Below, piece by piece: positions 33,031 through 40,684 of a stretch of 64,000 nt of DNA. Position numbers and translations under genes: made by a program. The notes below the pieces were generated by a model. That model was not told the DNA's origin. It made no database searches and saw nothing but the letters and a program-made list of their open reading frames with translations. The stretch spans positions 1 to 64,000 of the forward strand of contig NZ_JAUFPL010000020.1 in assembly GCF_030409215.1 (NCBI RefSeq), in the 5' to 3' direction. Every line of letters starts with the position of its first letter. Within the stretch, counting starts at the first letter, position 1. This stretch comes from Halomonas ramblicola. GTDB taxonomy: Bacteria; Pseudomonadota; Gammaproteobacteria; Pseudomonadales; Halomonadaceae.

Positions 33031-33288
33031 TCAGGCGGAGACGACGCTGACGAACTTGCGGTTCTTCGGACCCTTGGTCTCGAACTTGATCACGCCGTCG
33101 TTCAGGGCGAACAGGGTGTGGTCGCGGCCGAGGCCCACGCCGGTGCCGGCATGGAACTTGGTGCCGCGCTGGCGCACGATGATGTTGCCGGCGGTCACGA
33201 CCTGGCCGCCGAACAGCTTGACGCCAAGGCGCTTGGATTCGGAATCGCGACCGTTACGGGTAGAGCCCGCTGCCTTCTTGTGAGCCAT
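33031..33288 (-). CDS. rpmA: 50S ribosomal protein L27
   Basis: 85 aa. [20 protein letters not shown] and the continuation LGVKLFGGQ are the L27 signature; the N-terminus reaches the peptidyl-transferase centre. Lies 35 nt after rplU. Confidence 0.98.
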   Translation of the reverse strand: MAHKKAAGSTRNGRDSESKRLGVKLFGGQVVTAGNIIVRQRGTKFHAGTGVGLGRDHTLFALNDGVIKFETKGPKNRKFVSVVSA

Positions 33289-33323
33289 TGCAAATACCTC
33301 GCTGGTTCGGGGGAACGGACCGC

Positions 33324-33635
33324 TTAGGCGGAGATCCCGGTGATCTTGACTTCAGTGAACCACTGGCGGTGGCCCTGACGCTTCATGTGATGCTTGCGGC
33401 GACGGAACTTGATGATGCGGACCTTCTCGCCGCGGCCGTGGGAGACGACCTCGGCGGAGACCTTGGCACCGTCGACCAGCGGGGCGCCAACCTTGACGTC
33501 GTCGCCCTCGGCCACCAGCAGCACCTGGTCGAAATCGACGGACTCGCCGGTGGGCACCTCGATCTTCTCGAGCTTGAGGGTCTGGCCTTCCTCGACGCGG
33601 TACTGCTTGCCACCGCTCTTGATAACTGCGTACAT
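33324..33635 (-). CDS. rplU: 50S ribosomal protein L21
   Basis: 103 aa, [20 protein letters not shown] with [20 protein letters not shown] near the C-terminus. ATG 33635 has GGAGAG upstream and gives the canonical start; seven upstream in-frame codons are ignored. First gene of rplU-rpmA-obgE-proB, behind a strong promoter. Confidence 0.98.
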   Translation of the reverse strand: MYAVIKSGGKQYRVEEGQTLKLEKIEVPTGESVDFDQVLLVAEGDDVKVGAPLVDGAKVSAEVVSHGRGEKVRIIKFRRRKHHMKRQGHRQWFTEVKITGISA

Positions 33636-33739
33636 GCTTCTCTCTCCAGGACTCATCGGGATTGGCTCTTCATCGGCCTGCTTCGAGTGGCGCCCCTTCC
33701 GGCAGCCATCTGACAGGGAGCGAGATGAGTGGGCCGCGT

Positions 33740-33768
33740 ATTATAACGGCGGCCGCCCGGCGCCACAA
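33740..33768 (-). promoter_or_regulatory. Promoter of rplU
   Basis: Minus strand TTGTGG (33768-33763), 17-bp spacer, perfect TATAAT (33745-33740), followed by a GC-rich discriminator. Confidence 0.75.
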
Positions 33769-33774
33769 CCCGCC

Positions 33775-33803
33775 TTGACGCCCTCATGGGCGCCCCATAG
33801 CAT
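33775..33803 (+). promoter_or_regulatory. Promoter of ispB
   Basis: TTGACG (33775-33780), 17-bp spacer, TAGCAT (33798-33803). Its -35 is only 6 bp from the -35 of the divergent rplU promoter. Confidence 0.7.
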
Positions 33804-33871
33804 GACCGACATTCCAAGGCCAGAGGGGGCCGCCCCGCCCCGGCCCCCAACCGACTGTCGATATCGCCTCC

Positions 33872-34870
33872 ATGCCTGCCAACGCCACTTCCCCCGACAC
33901 CGCCATCCCCTCGCCGCTCCACGCCGTGGTGGCCGAGGACTTCGCCGCCGTCAACCGCACCATCATGGCCCAGCTCGCCTCACGGGTGCCGCTGGTGGAG
34001 ACCATCGGCCAGTACATCGTCGACAGCGGTGGCAAGCGGCTGCGCCCGCTGCTGGTGCTGCTCTCGGCCCGCTCGCTGGGCTACGCGGGCGACCGGCACG
34101 TGATGCTCGCCACCCTGATCGAGTTCATGCACACCTCGACCCTACTGCACGACGACGTGGTGGACGAGTCGCACCTGCGTCGCGGCAAGGCCACGGCCAA
34201 CGACGCCTGGGGCAACGCCCCCTCGGTGCTGGTGGGCGACTTCCTCTACTCGCGCTCCTTCCAGATGATGGTGGAGATGGGCTCGATGCGGATCATGCAG
34301 GTACTCTCGGCGGCCACCTGCACCATCGCCGAGGGCGAGGTGCAGCAGCTCACCAACGTCGGCAACCCGGACATCGACGAGGCGGCCTACTTCGAGACCA
34401 TCCAGGGCAAGACCGCCATGCTCTTCGAGGCGGCCAGCCACAGCGGGGCCATCCTCGCCGGCGCCACGCCCGAACAGGAGATCGCCCTGCAGCACTACGG
34501 CCGCTACCTGGGGCTGGCCTTCCAGTTGATCGACGACCTGCTCGACTACCAGGGCGACGCCGAGGCCATGGGCAAGAACGTCGGCGACGACCTGGCCGAG
34601 GGCAAGCCGACCCTGCCGCTGATCCAGGCCATGGCCCAGGGCACCCCGGAGCAGGCCGCCCTGATCCGCCGCGCCATCCGCCAGGGCGGCCTCGACCACC
34701 TGGACGAGGTGCTGGCGATCGTCGACGCCACCGGCGCCCTCGACTACACCCGCGCGAGGGCCGAGGAGATGGTCGACCGTGCCCTGGCGCAGCTCGACCA
34801 CCTGCCGGCGAGCCCCTGCCGCGACAGCATGGCCGAGCTGGCCCGCCTGGCGGTGGACCGCCAGGCGTGA
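33872..34870 (+). CDS. ispB: Octaprenyl diphosphate synthase
   Basis: Trans-prenyltransferase building the side chain of ubiquinone/menaquinone. 332 aa. Both aspartate-rich motifs are intact: LLHDDVVDE (first) and LIDDLLDY (second), plus GGKRLRP near residue 54. Chain length cannot be read exactly; ubiquinone-9 is usual in Halomonas, so nonaprenyl activity is possible. Divergent from rplU, as in E. coli. Confidence 0.94.
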   Translation: MPANATSPDTAIPSPLHAVVAEDFAAVNRTIMAQLASRVPLVETIGQYIVDSGGKRLRPLLVLLSARSLGYAGDRHVMLATLIEFMHTSTLLHDDVVDESHLRRGKATANDAWGNAPSVLVGDFLYSRSFQMMVEMGSMRIMQVLSAATCTIAEGEVQQLTNVGNPDIDEAAYFETIQGKTAMLFEAASHSGAILAGATPEQEIALQHYGRYLGLAFQLIDDLLDYQGDAEAMGKNVGDDLAEGKPTLPLIQAMAQGTPEQAALIRRAIRQGGLDHLDEVLAIVDATGALDYTRARAEEMVDRALAQLDHLPASPCRDSMAELARLAVDRQA

Positions 34871-34886
34871 AAATGCCCGCCAAGGC

Positions 34887-34914
34887 TTGCACGCCGCCGC
34901 CGTTTACGTATAAT
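34887..34914 (+). promoter_or_regulatory. Promoter of tRNA-Pro
   Basis: TTGCAC, 16-bp spacer, perfect TATAAT (34909-34914), GC discriminator GCGCACC. Confidence 0.8.
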
Positions 34915-34954
34915 GCGCACCGTCGGGAGCCGAGGGCTCCGCACACAGCAGCAT

Positions 34955-35031
34955 CGGAGTATAGCTCAGCTTGGTAGAGCGCTGCCTTCGGGAGGCAGAG
35001 GTCGTAGGTTCGAATCCTGCTACTCCGACCA
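34955..35031 (+). tRNA. tRNA-Pro (anticodon CGG)
   Basis: 77 nt with encoded CCA. Acceptor CGGAGTA/TACTCCG, D arm with AGCTCAGCTTGGTAGAGC, anticodon stem CTGCC/GGCAG around loop TTCGGGA (anticodon CGG, G37 typical of tRNA-Pro), T arm GGTTCGAATCC. Its 3' part from 34985 is the attachment core of the integrated element. Confidence 0.97.
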
Positions 35032-35040
35032 GAATTCCGA
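34985..35040 (+). repeat. attL: left copy of the attachment repeat
   Basis: CCTTCGGGAGGCAGAGGTCG and the next 36 bases match 54241-54296 exactly. Similarity continues with few differences for a further 48 bp through the tRNA terminator. Confidence 0.95.
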
Positions 35041-35042
35041 TG

Positions 35043-35082
35043 AAAAACCGCCGCTTAGGGTCTCACCCCAGCGGCGGTTTTT
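35043..35082 (+). terminator. Terminator of tRNA-Pro (element-side copy)
   Basis: Stem AAAAACCGCCGCT / AGCGGCGGTTTTT with a 14-nt loop, 12 nt after the CCA end. Confidence 0.92.
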
Positions 35083-35098
35083 CGTTGTGTGCTCACCG

Positions 35099-35117
35099 GG
35101 TCAGCAATGGGTCAGCA
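35099..35117 (+). promoter_or_regulatory. Candidate integrase arm-type sites, left end
   Basis: GGTCAGCA at 35099-35106 and 35110-35117 (11-bp period), within GGGTCAGCAATGGGTCAGCA then AAC. Nearly the same 23-bp string stands just inside attR, at 54091-54113. Confidence 0.65.
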
Positions 35118-35195
35118 AACGGATGGCCCAGAGCAGCACCCGCGCATGACATCCTGAGCCCCCAGAGCCGGGTGCCGTTTTGGACTGGATACACC

Positions 35196-35298
35196 GGGTA
35201 CAACGGGTACAGCGCCAGCAAACCCGCATGGTTGAGCGGCTGGCGGGATTCGCCGAAGTGGGTACGTTTCGGGTGCCGTATCCACTCTTATCGGGTAC
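35196..35298 (+). repeat. GGGTAC iterons, left cluster
   Basis: GGGTAC at 35196 and 35205 (9-bp period, CCGGGTACAACGGGTACA), then at 35260 and 35293. The same 9-bp phased motif occurs inverted at 52597-52620. Stretch 35118-35555 has no gene that I can support. Confidence 0.6.
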
Positions 35299-35555
35299 GG
35301 GCTCCGATGAACATGCTCTATCTCGGCTGGCCATGACATCCGTGATCACGCCGGGTGGGCTTGTGGATTGTGGCGCGCCTCCTCCTGACGGCGCGCGCCC
35401 TACGCCGTGGGGCGCCAACTGAGACGGCTCATTTTGGGCCGACTCGGCGCGGCCTGGCCTGGCGCGAGTGGGCGCCAGCACGAGCAGACCTCACCTCCCT
35501 TTGCCAAACTACCCAACGGGCCCACGGCCCGCAGGGAACTACAACAAGGGAGAAC

Positions 35556-36197
35556 ATGATGTCTATCCAACTCGATCCCCATGGCCAGTCGATCACGCGC
35601 CGGCTCAATATGGCCAAGAACGCCACCCGGGATGCCAATGAGCTGTGCGGGCTGGCCCGCGGGGTGCTGGCCGATGGCTCGGTGAACCAGGCCGAGGCCG
35701 AATACCTACTCCAATGGCTCGGAGAACGCCCCGAGTCCCTGGCCGTCTGGCCCTTCAATGTGCTCTTCCCGCGCCTCGAGGAAATGCTCGCCGATGGCGT
35801 GCTGGATGGCGATGAGGAGGCGGAGTTGATCGGCCTGCTGCTCGACTATACCGGCGGCGGATCCACCCAGGGCGGCGACAGCGCCAGCCGCCAGTCTTCC
35901 GCCCTGCCCCTTTGCGACCCGGCGCCGGATGTTGCCTTCGAGGGCTGCAATTTCGTGCTCACCGGCCGCTTCGTCACAGGTACGCGCCGCGAGTGCGAGG
36001 CGGAGATCGTCCAACGCGGCGGGCAGCCCCAGAAGAGCCCCAACCTCGCCACCCACTTCGTGGTGATCGGCGATCTGGGCAGCGGCGACTGGGCCCAGTC
36101 GAACTACGGCCGCAAGATCCAGCACGCCGTGGAGCTGCGCAGCGATGGGCGCGACATCCACCTGATCAGCGAACGGCACTGGGCCAACTGGCTATAA
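35556..36197 (+). CDS. TerB-like/BRCT-domain protein (element cargo)
   Basis: 213 aa. The N-terminal half (about residues 10-100) is helical with an acidic, TerB/EF-like pattern (GVLADGSVNQAEAEYL...DGVLDGDEEAELIG). The C-terminal half (about 125-213) is a BRCT domain: FEGCNFVLTGRF, AEIVQRGGQPQKSPNLATHFVV, and the terminal HLISERHWANWL, like the BRCT of NAD-dependent DNA ligase. ATG 35556 is preceded by GGGAG. The only forward-strand gene in the left part of the element. BRCT domains bind DNA ends or phosphoproteins; its role here is unknown. Confidence 0.75.
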   Translation: MMSIQLDPHGQSITRRLNMAKNATRDANELCGLARGVLADGSVNQAEAEYLLQWLGERPESLAVWPFNVLFPRLEEMLADGVLDGDEEAELIGLLLDYTGGGSTQGGDSASRQSSALPLCDPAPDVAFEGCNFVLTGRFVTGTRRECEAEIVQRGGQPQKSPNLATHFVVIGDLGSGDWAQSNYGRKIQHAVELRSDGRDIHLISERHWANWL

Positions 36198-36408
36198 CTC
36201 CGGCGGCCAGCGCCAGCCCCGCATCCGGTCATGACGGCGGCGGGGCCACCTGGCAAGCGTAGCGGGTGCCTAGGGTGGGGCGGCAGGTTGTCATGTTGAA
36301 GCGCGGCGGCGGCCGGCGATGCCCACAACGGCGGACCTTCCAAAGGAATGCCGGCACGACATCGAAACAACAACCCCACCCTGGAAATCGCTCGTAAATA
36401 GCCAAAAC

Positions 36409-36460
36409 CCGGGACTCTGCGTCCCCGTGGACGGGGGTGGGGCTCCGGAAGGACCCGCGA
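36409..36460 (+). repeat. 52-bp repeat with CCCCGTGGACGGGG dyad, copy A
   Basis: CCGGGACTCTGCGTCCCCGT followed by GGACGGGGGTGGGG and CCGGAAGGACCCGCGA; matches 40048-40100 with few changes. Region 36198-36408 holds nothing I recognise. Confidence 0.75.
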
Positions 36461-36584
36461 TGTTTCCTGCCAGCCGAGCCCTTGGCGAGCGCGCGAGGCC
36501 GCGGCCGGTACACCTGGCGCCAGCGCCGACGCTCTGCCACTGGCACGCGCCAGCTGCCGCCGTCAGGGATCGCGCCGCGGTGGC

Positions 36585-36870
36585 GCTCTCCCTCCCCCGG
36601 TCCTCGCGGCTGGGGCGTCTCGTCCAGCTGCTGGTGGGCCTGATCCTGCAGGTGCGCGAACTGCTGGCGTTCTCGCGGCGCCGCGACCTCATGATCGAGG
36701 TGGTGAGCCAGCTTGCGCCTATGCGCCAGGGGGAGGGGTAGTCAATTTGACCACCCCTCCCCCTGGTTGTTTCCCGGCTCGGTGAGAGCGTCTGCGCGCA
36801 TCGCATCGGTGAAGGCCATGAAGGGCGCGGGGCCCTCCCCCCGGGTGGTCTGCGAAAGCGCCTGACCGCC
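36585..36870 (-). pseudogene. Decayed copy of the 40228-40662 gene
   Basis: Read on the minus strand, 36870-36745 gives ALSQTTRGEGPAPFMAFTDA...TEPGNNQGEGWSN and then a stop; the parent has ALSQATRGDVDTPVMAFADA...TEPEKDQGEG. Downstream, LAHHLDHEVAA and QQLDETPQPRGPG continue the parent C-terminus. The N-terminal part is missing and a 20-bp inverted duplication interrupts the frame. Confidence 0.75.
36726..36766. repeat. 41-bp near-perfect palindrome inside the pseudogene
   Basis: CCAGGGGGAGGGGTAGTCAA (36726-36745), one base, TTGACCACCCCTCCCCCTGG (36747-36766). One mismatch in 20 bp. The left arm matches the parent gene; the right arm is its inverted copy. Confidence 0.9.
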
Positions 36871-36929
36871 TGCCTTCCTTCCGAGCGGCCAGGCCAGCAG
36901 CAGGCCGAGCGGCTACCGTTCAGGAATGG

Positions 36930-37130
36930 CCCGGTCCCGCACGCGTGGGGCTACCCTGGCGTGCCCGATCTGGGCCCCCCTCGCTCACACCTCGGGCCCG
37001 CGCGCGTGGGGCGCCAGACCAAAGTGAGGCTGGCTCACTTTGCCCATGCCCTCGGGCCCGCGCGCGTGGGAGCGCCAGTTGGCGCGCAGACCGAAGTGGG
37101 AAAATCTCACCTCGGGCCCGCGCGCGTGGG
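36930..37130. repeat. Direct repeats with a 60-bp period
   Basis: CTCGGGCCCGCGCGCGTGGG stands at 36991, 37051 and 37111, exactly 60 bp apart, with a diverged fourth copy at 36930-36949. Two 40-bp intervals lie between; both contain an AGACC(A/G)AAGTG stretch, and the first has the hairpin AAAGTGAG/CTCACTTT. A related string (GTGGGGCGCCAACTGAG) is at about 35410. No gene in 36871-37131. Confidence 0.85.
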
Positions 37131-37131
37131 G

Positions 37132-37368
37132 CTACCGCGGCCGGCAGCTGTCGAAGCGGGTGGGCTCGCGTCCTGGTGCCAGGTCAGCGTCGATCTCTGC
37201 CTCAATGGCGTCCAGCCTGGCCTCCAGCCACTCGATGGCGGCATCGTCATTGCGGTGCACTGCCCACTTGATCCGGCGCATCAGGCGCTCGTGCTCCTCC
37301 TCCAGCCGGTCGCGGCGGTACTCAGCTCCGTCGCGGGTCTCCTGGGCGAATAGGTCACGCTTGGGCAT
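37132..37368 (-). CDS. Small coiled-coil protein, element
   Basis: 78 aa, MPKRDLFAQETRDGAEYRRD then a charged helix (ERLMRRIKWAVHRNDDAAIE). GGAGGAAGC precedes ATG 37368, a strong ribosome binding site. Last gene of the leftward late block. Not recognised; typical of small satellite/phage proteins. Confidence 0.6.
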   Translation of the reverse strand: MPKRDLFAQETRDGAEYRRDRLEEEHERLMRRIKWAVHRNDDAAIEWLEARLDAIEAEIDADLAPGREPTRFDSCRPR

Positions 37369-37457
37369 GGCTCGCTTCCTCCAGCAGTGCAGAAAAAAGC
37401 GCCCCCGAGGGAGCGCAATGCCCGGTGACAAGCCGGGCGCCCTGGTGCCAACCACGG

Positions 37458-37712
37458 TCAGGGTTCTGGCCAGCGTTGCTCGAGGCTGGGCGAGATATGC
37501 TCGCGCCAGCGATCGGCACGCGCCTGGAGTGCGTCACGGTCTTCGCCGAACAACCGGGCGAAGCGGCGGCCGCCGCGGGTGTAGAGCTCGACCTGGTGCT
37601 GCCGGCACCGGTCCAGCGATGTCGCGTAACGCAGGTTTGGCCGGTCCAGCTCGGCCGCGGGGCGCCGGGCGGGGTTGGTGACGATGGCCCCGCGGGGTCG
37701 GGTGACGATCAT
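37458..37712 (-). CDS. Small basic hypothetical protein, element
   Basis: 84 aa, Arg-rich (pI high): MIVTRPRGAIVTNPARRP...RYATSLDRCRQHQ...RRFARLFGEDRDALQARADRW. Its ATG overlaps the stop of the preceding gene by 4 nt (ATGA) and GGGGGAG lies upstream, so it is translationally coupled. No family recognised. Confidence 0.6.
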   Translation of the reverse strand: MIVTRPRGAIVTNPARRPAAELDRPNLRYATSLDRCRQHQVELYTRGGRRFARLFGEDRDALQARADRWREHISPSLEQRWPEP

Positions 37713-38281
37713 GCCCGCTCCCCCTTCCGGCCATTCTGCCGGCCGTAGATCTTGGCGTAGTCGATGGCCTTCTTGTGCCCGCCTTCCGGCGAGTGGCCGT
37801 TGAAGATGGCGAGACCGTCGCTCTCCGAAGCCGCTACGTCATAGATGTGTTCGGCGGCCCGGCTCACTGGCGTGCCGTTGACCACCAGCTTGTGCAGGAG
37901 CTGGTGCTGGCCGGTGACATCGCAAGCGTGGAGTATGCCGATCACCCGCTCGTGCTCTTCGGCGAGCCGAGCCTCGATGTGCTGTTGCTTCATCTCCTCG
38001 ATGCGCTGCTCGATGGCCTCCTCGTTCGTCATGGCCACTTGATCGGTGGACCAACCGAGCGCTTCCGCCAGCGGCGCCAGACTGGATGCCGCCTTCCGGC
38101 GGGCCTGCTGGCCCTCGGCCTCCTTCAGTTTCCATTTCGCCTTCGCGGCGTGCGGGTTGCGCATGACTTGGGATGGCGTCATGCCGACGGCTTCAGCGAG
38201 CAGGCGCAGGGCGCGATCCAGGTCGCGCTGCCCCTCCGCCGCCGCCCGGGCCGACTTCAGCTTGATGCGAGGCTTGGCCAT
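37709..38281 (-). CDS. Hypothetical phage-like protein
   Basis: 190 aa. N-terminal half is basic and helical (MAKPRIKLKSARAAAEGQRD). Residues about 105-150 (AEEHERVIGILHACDVTGQH...LVVNGTPVSRAAEHI) resemble the C-terminal helix motif of S49/ClpP-type phage head proteases, in which an AR.L..T.(M/V)S.E.A pattern follows a GR stretch. No protease core is present. Follows the coiled-coil gene by 3 nt. Confidence 0.55.
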   Translation of the reverse strand: MAKPRIKLKSARAAAEGQRDLDRALRLLAEAVGMTPSQVMRNPHAAKAKWKLKEAEGQQARRKAASSLAPLAEALGWSTDQVAMTNEEAIEQRIEEMKQQHIEARLAEEHERVIGILHACDVTGQHQLLHKLVVNGTPVSRAAEHIYDVAASESDGLAIFNGHSPEGGHKKAIDYAKIYGRQNGRKGERA

Positions 38282-38284
38282 GGG

Positions 38285-39394
38285 TCACTCCTCGCGCCCG
38301 TTGGGCGTCATGATGAAGCCGTCGCTGTTGATCTCGTCGGCATCGGGGTGGTGGTGAAGGGTGGGCATCTGGATCTCGAGACGCGCCTGGCCATAGCTGG
38401 CTTGGGGTTGGGCCTCCTCCAGGTCGGCGTAGATGCGGGCGAGGTCGGCAAGGTGCTCCTGGAAGGCCTTGGCGTGCTCGACCAGAGCGGCCTCCCGGGT
38501 GGCGAGGTCGACCCCCCGAATACGGATCACCGCCTGGTTGTAGGTGTTCGCGAGGGTGTCGTGGTAGGTGGTGGCTTCCTCGAGCTTGCGAGCCAAGCCA
38601 CGGCGGGCGGCTTCCTGCTGCCGGTAGTCGGCCTCGGCCTCCTCGAGCGCCTTCTGGCCCTTGTCGGCGGCGGCCTTCGAGGCCTTCACCGCCTCGGGGT
38701 CGGTCTCGCCCAGGGCGGCCATGGCCTCGGCCTCCTCGAGCTGCTCCCGGGCGGTGTCGGCTTGCTGCTTGGCCTTCTCGAGGGTGCCGTCGTCCGCCTC
38801 GAGTTCCTTGAGCCTGGCGGCGATGCGGTCGCGTTCCTTGGCGGCCTGCTCGCATTCCTTTGCCATGGCACCGAGCGTCGAGGCGCTGGCCTTCGGGGCC
38901 TGCTCTTCCAGGGCGGCGAGTTCACCGGCCACCCGATCCTTTTCGGCCTGAAGCGTCCCCGCCTGGTGGCGGGCATCCTCCAGGGCATCGCGGCGTTCGC
39001 GCAGTGCGGTGCGGGTCTCGCTGACGAACAGCGCCTTTTGCGGATCCGCCTGGCGGGCGCCGGCGTCCATCTTCTCGTCGAGGCCATCGAGGTAGGTCAG
39101 CAGGGCGGCGGCCACTTCGAGGATGCCGTCATCGGTCTGGCGGGCCTGGCCGGTCAGTTCGTAAGGGTTCCGGGGCGCCGGCTGGCCGGCGTGGATGATG
39201 CCCCCGCCCGGCGTGTATCGGCTCTGATTAGCGCGGCCGATGGTATGGATCAGGCCCTGGCGGGCGCGGCGGTGTTGCTCCTGCGCATCCCCCAGGCCGG
39301 TGATGGCGGCCAGTTCTTCGCGCTTGGCCTTCAGCTTATCGTTCCACTCGACCCAGTTGGCGGCCTTGGTCTTGCTCTTCGTCGCAGTGGTCAT
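38285..39394 (-). CDS. Long coiled-coil protein, possible scaffold or capsid-sizing factor
   Basis: 369 aa. Residues about 120-290 are almost continuous heptad coiled coil rich in A/E/K/R (LRERRDALEDARHQAGTLQA...ARRGLARKLEEA). N- and C-terminal caps are globular; the C-terminus ends in TLHHHPDADEINSDGFIMTP. GGAGAG precedes ATG 39394. Elongated helical proteins of this kind act as scaffolds or external size determinants in phages and in P4 (Sid), but no sequence match can be claimed; this is inferred from shape and from the terminase-like neighbour. Confidence 0.55.
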   Translation of the reverse strand: MTTATKSKTKAANWVEWNDKLKAKREELAAITGLGDAQEQHRRARQGLIHTIGRANQSRYTPGGGIIHAGQPAPRNPYELTGQARQTDDGILEVAAALLTYLDGLDEKMDAGARQADPQKALFVSETRTALRERRDALEDARHQAGTLQAEKDRVAGELAALEEQAPKASASTLGAMAKECEQAAKERDRIAARLKELEADDGTLEKAKQQADTAREQLEEAEAMAALGETDPEAVKASKAAADKGQKALEEAEADYRQQEAARRGLARKLEEATTYHDTLANTYNQAVIRIRGVDLATREAALVEHAKAFQEHLADLARIYADLEEAQPQASYGQARLEIQMPTLHHHPDADEINSDGFIMTPNGREE

Positions 39395-39445
39395 GGTGCT
39401 GCTCTCCTTCTCGGTTGCCGGCGGCGCCGGCGTGAGTGGCCACGC

Positions 39446-39940
39446 TCACGCGGCCGGTTCGTCGTCACTGATGTAGCCGCCCAACTGGGCGCGCAGGGCG
39501 TCGGTCACCGTGGCGACCATAGCCAGGGCCTCCGGATCGAGCCCCACGTCTTGCTCCAGCATCTCGGGGAGTTGAGCAAGGTGATCACGGAGCGTTGCGG
39601 CGAAGGCGCTCAACTCGTGGCGATAGTCTTCCTCAGTTACCAGCCCCCGTATCTTGCGCTCGAACTCGAGTCGCAGGTTCTCCGAGTGGTACCAGGACTT
39701 CCGGTCCATGGGATCCAGGTCATCGGGGTCGCTGACGACGCGAGGCTGCCCCCGGGTAGGAAACAACGCCGGAGCCACATCGCTGAGGTCATAAAGGTTG
39801 ATGCCCTGCCGGGTGGCTGCCGGCTGAACACCCGCCTCCCGCAGCCGGCGGCGCACCACGCCACGGTCCTTGTTGAACACGGCGGCGATGCGGCTGATGT
39901 TCCAGCGGTAGGCATCCCTCATGCTCCGAATATCTGTCAT
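39446..39940 (-). CDS. DUF1441 protein, terminase small-subunit (Nu1)-like
   Basis: 164 aa. Begins with a winged-helix-like segment (WNISRIAAVFNKDRGVVRRR...LREAGVQPAATRQGINLYDL), the layout of DUF1441/Nu1 proteins, which recognise the packaging site of phage DNA. The C-terminal half is helical (LVTEEDYRHELSAFAATLRD). No large terminase subunit is in the element, so it would have to work with a helper phage enzyme. A repeated GC-rich dyad (40048-40100) lies about 110 bp upstream. Confidence 0.65.
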   Translation of the reverse strand: MTDIRSMRDAYRWNISRIAAVFNKDRGVVRRRLREAGVQPAATRQGINLYDLSDVAPALFPTRGQPRVVSDPDDLDPMDRKSWYHSENLRLEFERKIRGLVTEEDYRHELSAFAATLRDHLAQLPEMLEQDVGLDPEALAMVATVTDALRAQLGGYISDDEPAA

Positions 39941-40047
39941 GGCTGCTCACCTCGTTTCTTCACCGTCCCCACCCCGATTCCCCTTAACCACGCGGCTTTT
40001 GTCGGTGTGGTGGTGGTGGTCCTGTAACGCCGAAATTTTGTCGAAAT

Positions 40048-40100
40048 CCGGGACTCTGCGCCCCCGTGGACGGGGGTGGGGTCGCCGGAAGGACCCGCGA
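40048..40100 (+). repeat. 53-bp repeat with CCCCCGTGGACGGGGG dyad, copy B
   Basis: CCGGGACTCTGCGCCCCCGT then GGACGGGGGTGGGG and CCGGAAGGACCCGCGA. Lies in the 287-bp gap between DUF1441 and the next gene. A second hairpin (TTGCCGGATTTCCCGGCAA) follows at about 40140-40160. The gap holds no gene. Confidence 0.75.
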
Positions 40101-40227
40101 TTTTTCCCAGCAGGCCGAGCCGCGGGTAGTGCGAACCAAATTGCCGGATTTCCCGGCAATTGTTCGGCGATACCGGAAAATCTGGTAACGCCAGCCGCCG
40201 CCTTCAGGGATCGCGACGCAGTGGCAC

Positions 40228-40662
40228 TCATGCCCCCGGTCCTCGTGACTGGGGCGTCTCGTCCAGCGGCTCACGCGCCTGCTCGTGCAGGTGCTCGAAC
40301 AACTGGAGCTCTCGCTGTGCCGCCGCCTCATGGTCGATGTGGTGGGCCAGTTCGCGCATATGCGCCATGGCCTGATTGGCCAACCGCGTCACCCCCTCCC
40401 CCTGGTCTTTTTCTGGTTCGGTGCGGGCGTACTCGAGCAGCGCATCGGCGAAGGCCATGACGGGCGTGTCGACATCCCCCCGGGTGGCCTGCGAAAGCGC
40501 CAGCCCGGCCGCCTGCACTTTCGGGCAGGTCACGCCCGGGCAACGGGCGCCCAGGTCCTTGAGGCTGGCCAGGGCCTGGTCGAACTGCCGGTAGTGATAG
40601 TCGCGGCGCTGGCGGGCCGCAGCCTCGAGCTCGCTCAGCTCCTGGGTCACGTGGGTCGCCAT
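40228..40662 (-). CDS. Hypothetical element protein (intact parent of the 36.6-kb pseudogene)
   Basis: 144 aa, helical: MATHVTQELSELEAAARQRR, a CPGVTCPKVQ motif near residue 42, then MAHMRELAHHIDHEAAAQRE. The ribosome binding site (GGGGGAGGGG) is 9 nt before ATG 40662; the open frame upstream is not coding. Together with the next gene (similar size, shared KAREAGLAL/KVQAAGLAL stretch) it seems to be an old tandem paralogue pair. Function unknown. Confidence 0.6.
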   Translation of the reverse strand: MATHVTQELSELEAAARQRRDYHYRQFDQALASLKDLGARCPGVTCPKVQAAGLALSQATRGDVDTPVMAFADALLEYARTEPEKDQGEGVTRLANQAMAHMRELAHHIDHEAAAQRELQLFEHLHEQAREPLDETPQSRGPGA

Positions 40663-40684
40663 CAATGAACCCCTCCCCCTATCG

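Noticed and set aside
36319..36741. 140-codon open frame on the plus strand
   Set aside because: Overlaps the decayed minus-strand copy of the 40228 gene; its sequence is explained by that duplication.
36930..37130. Short CRISPR array
   Set aside because: Repeats are regular, but the two 40-bp intervals are similar to each other, the repeat is only 20 bp, and no cas gene is present.
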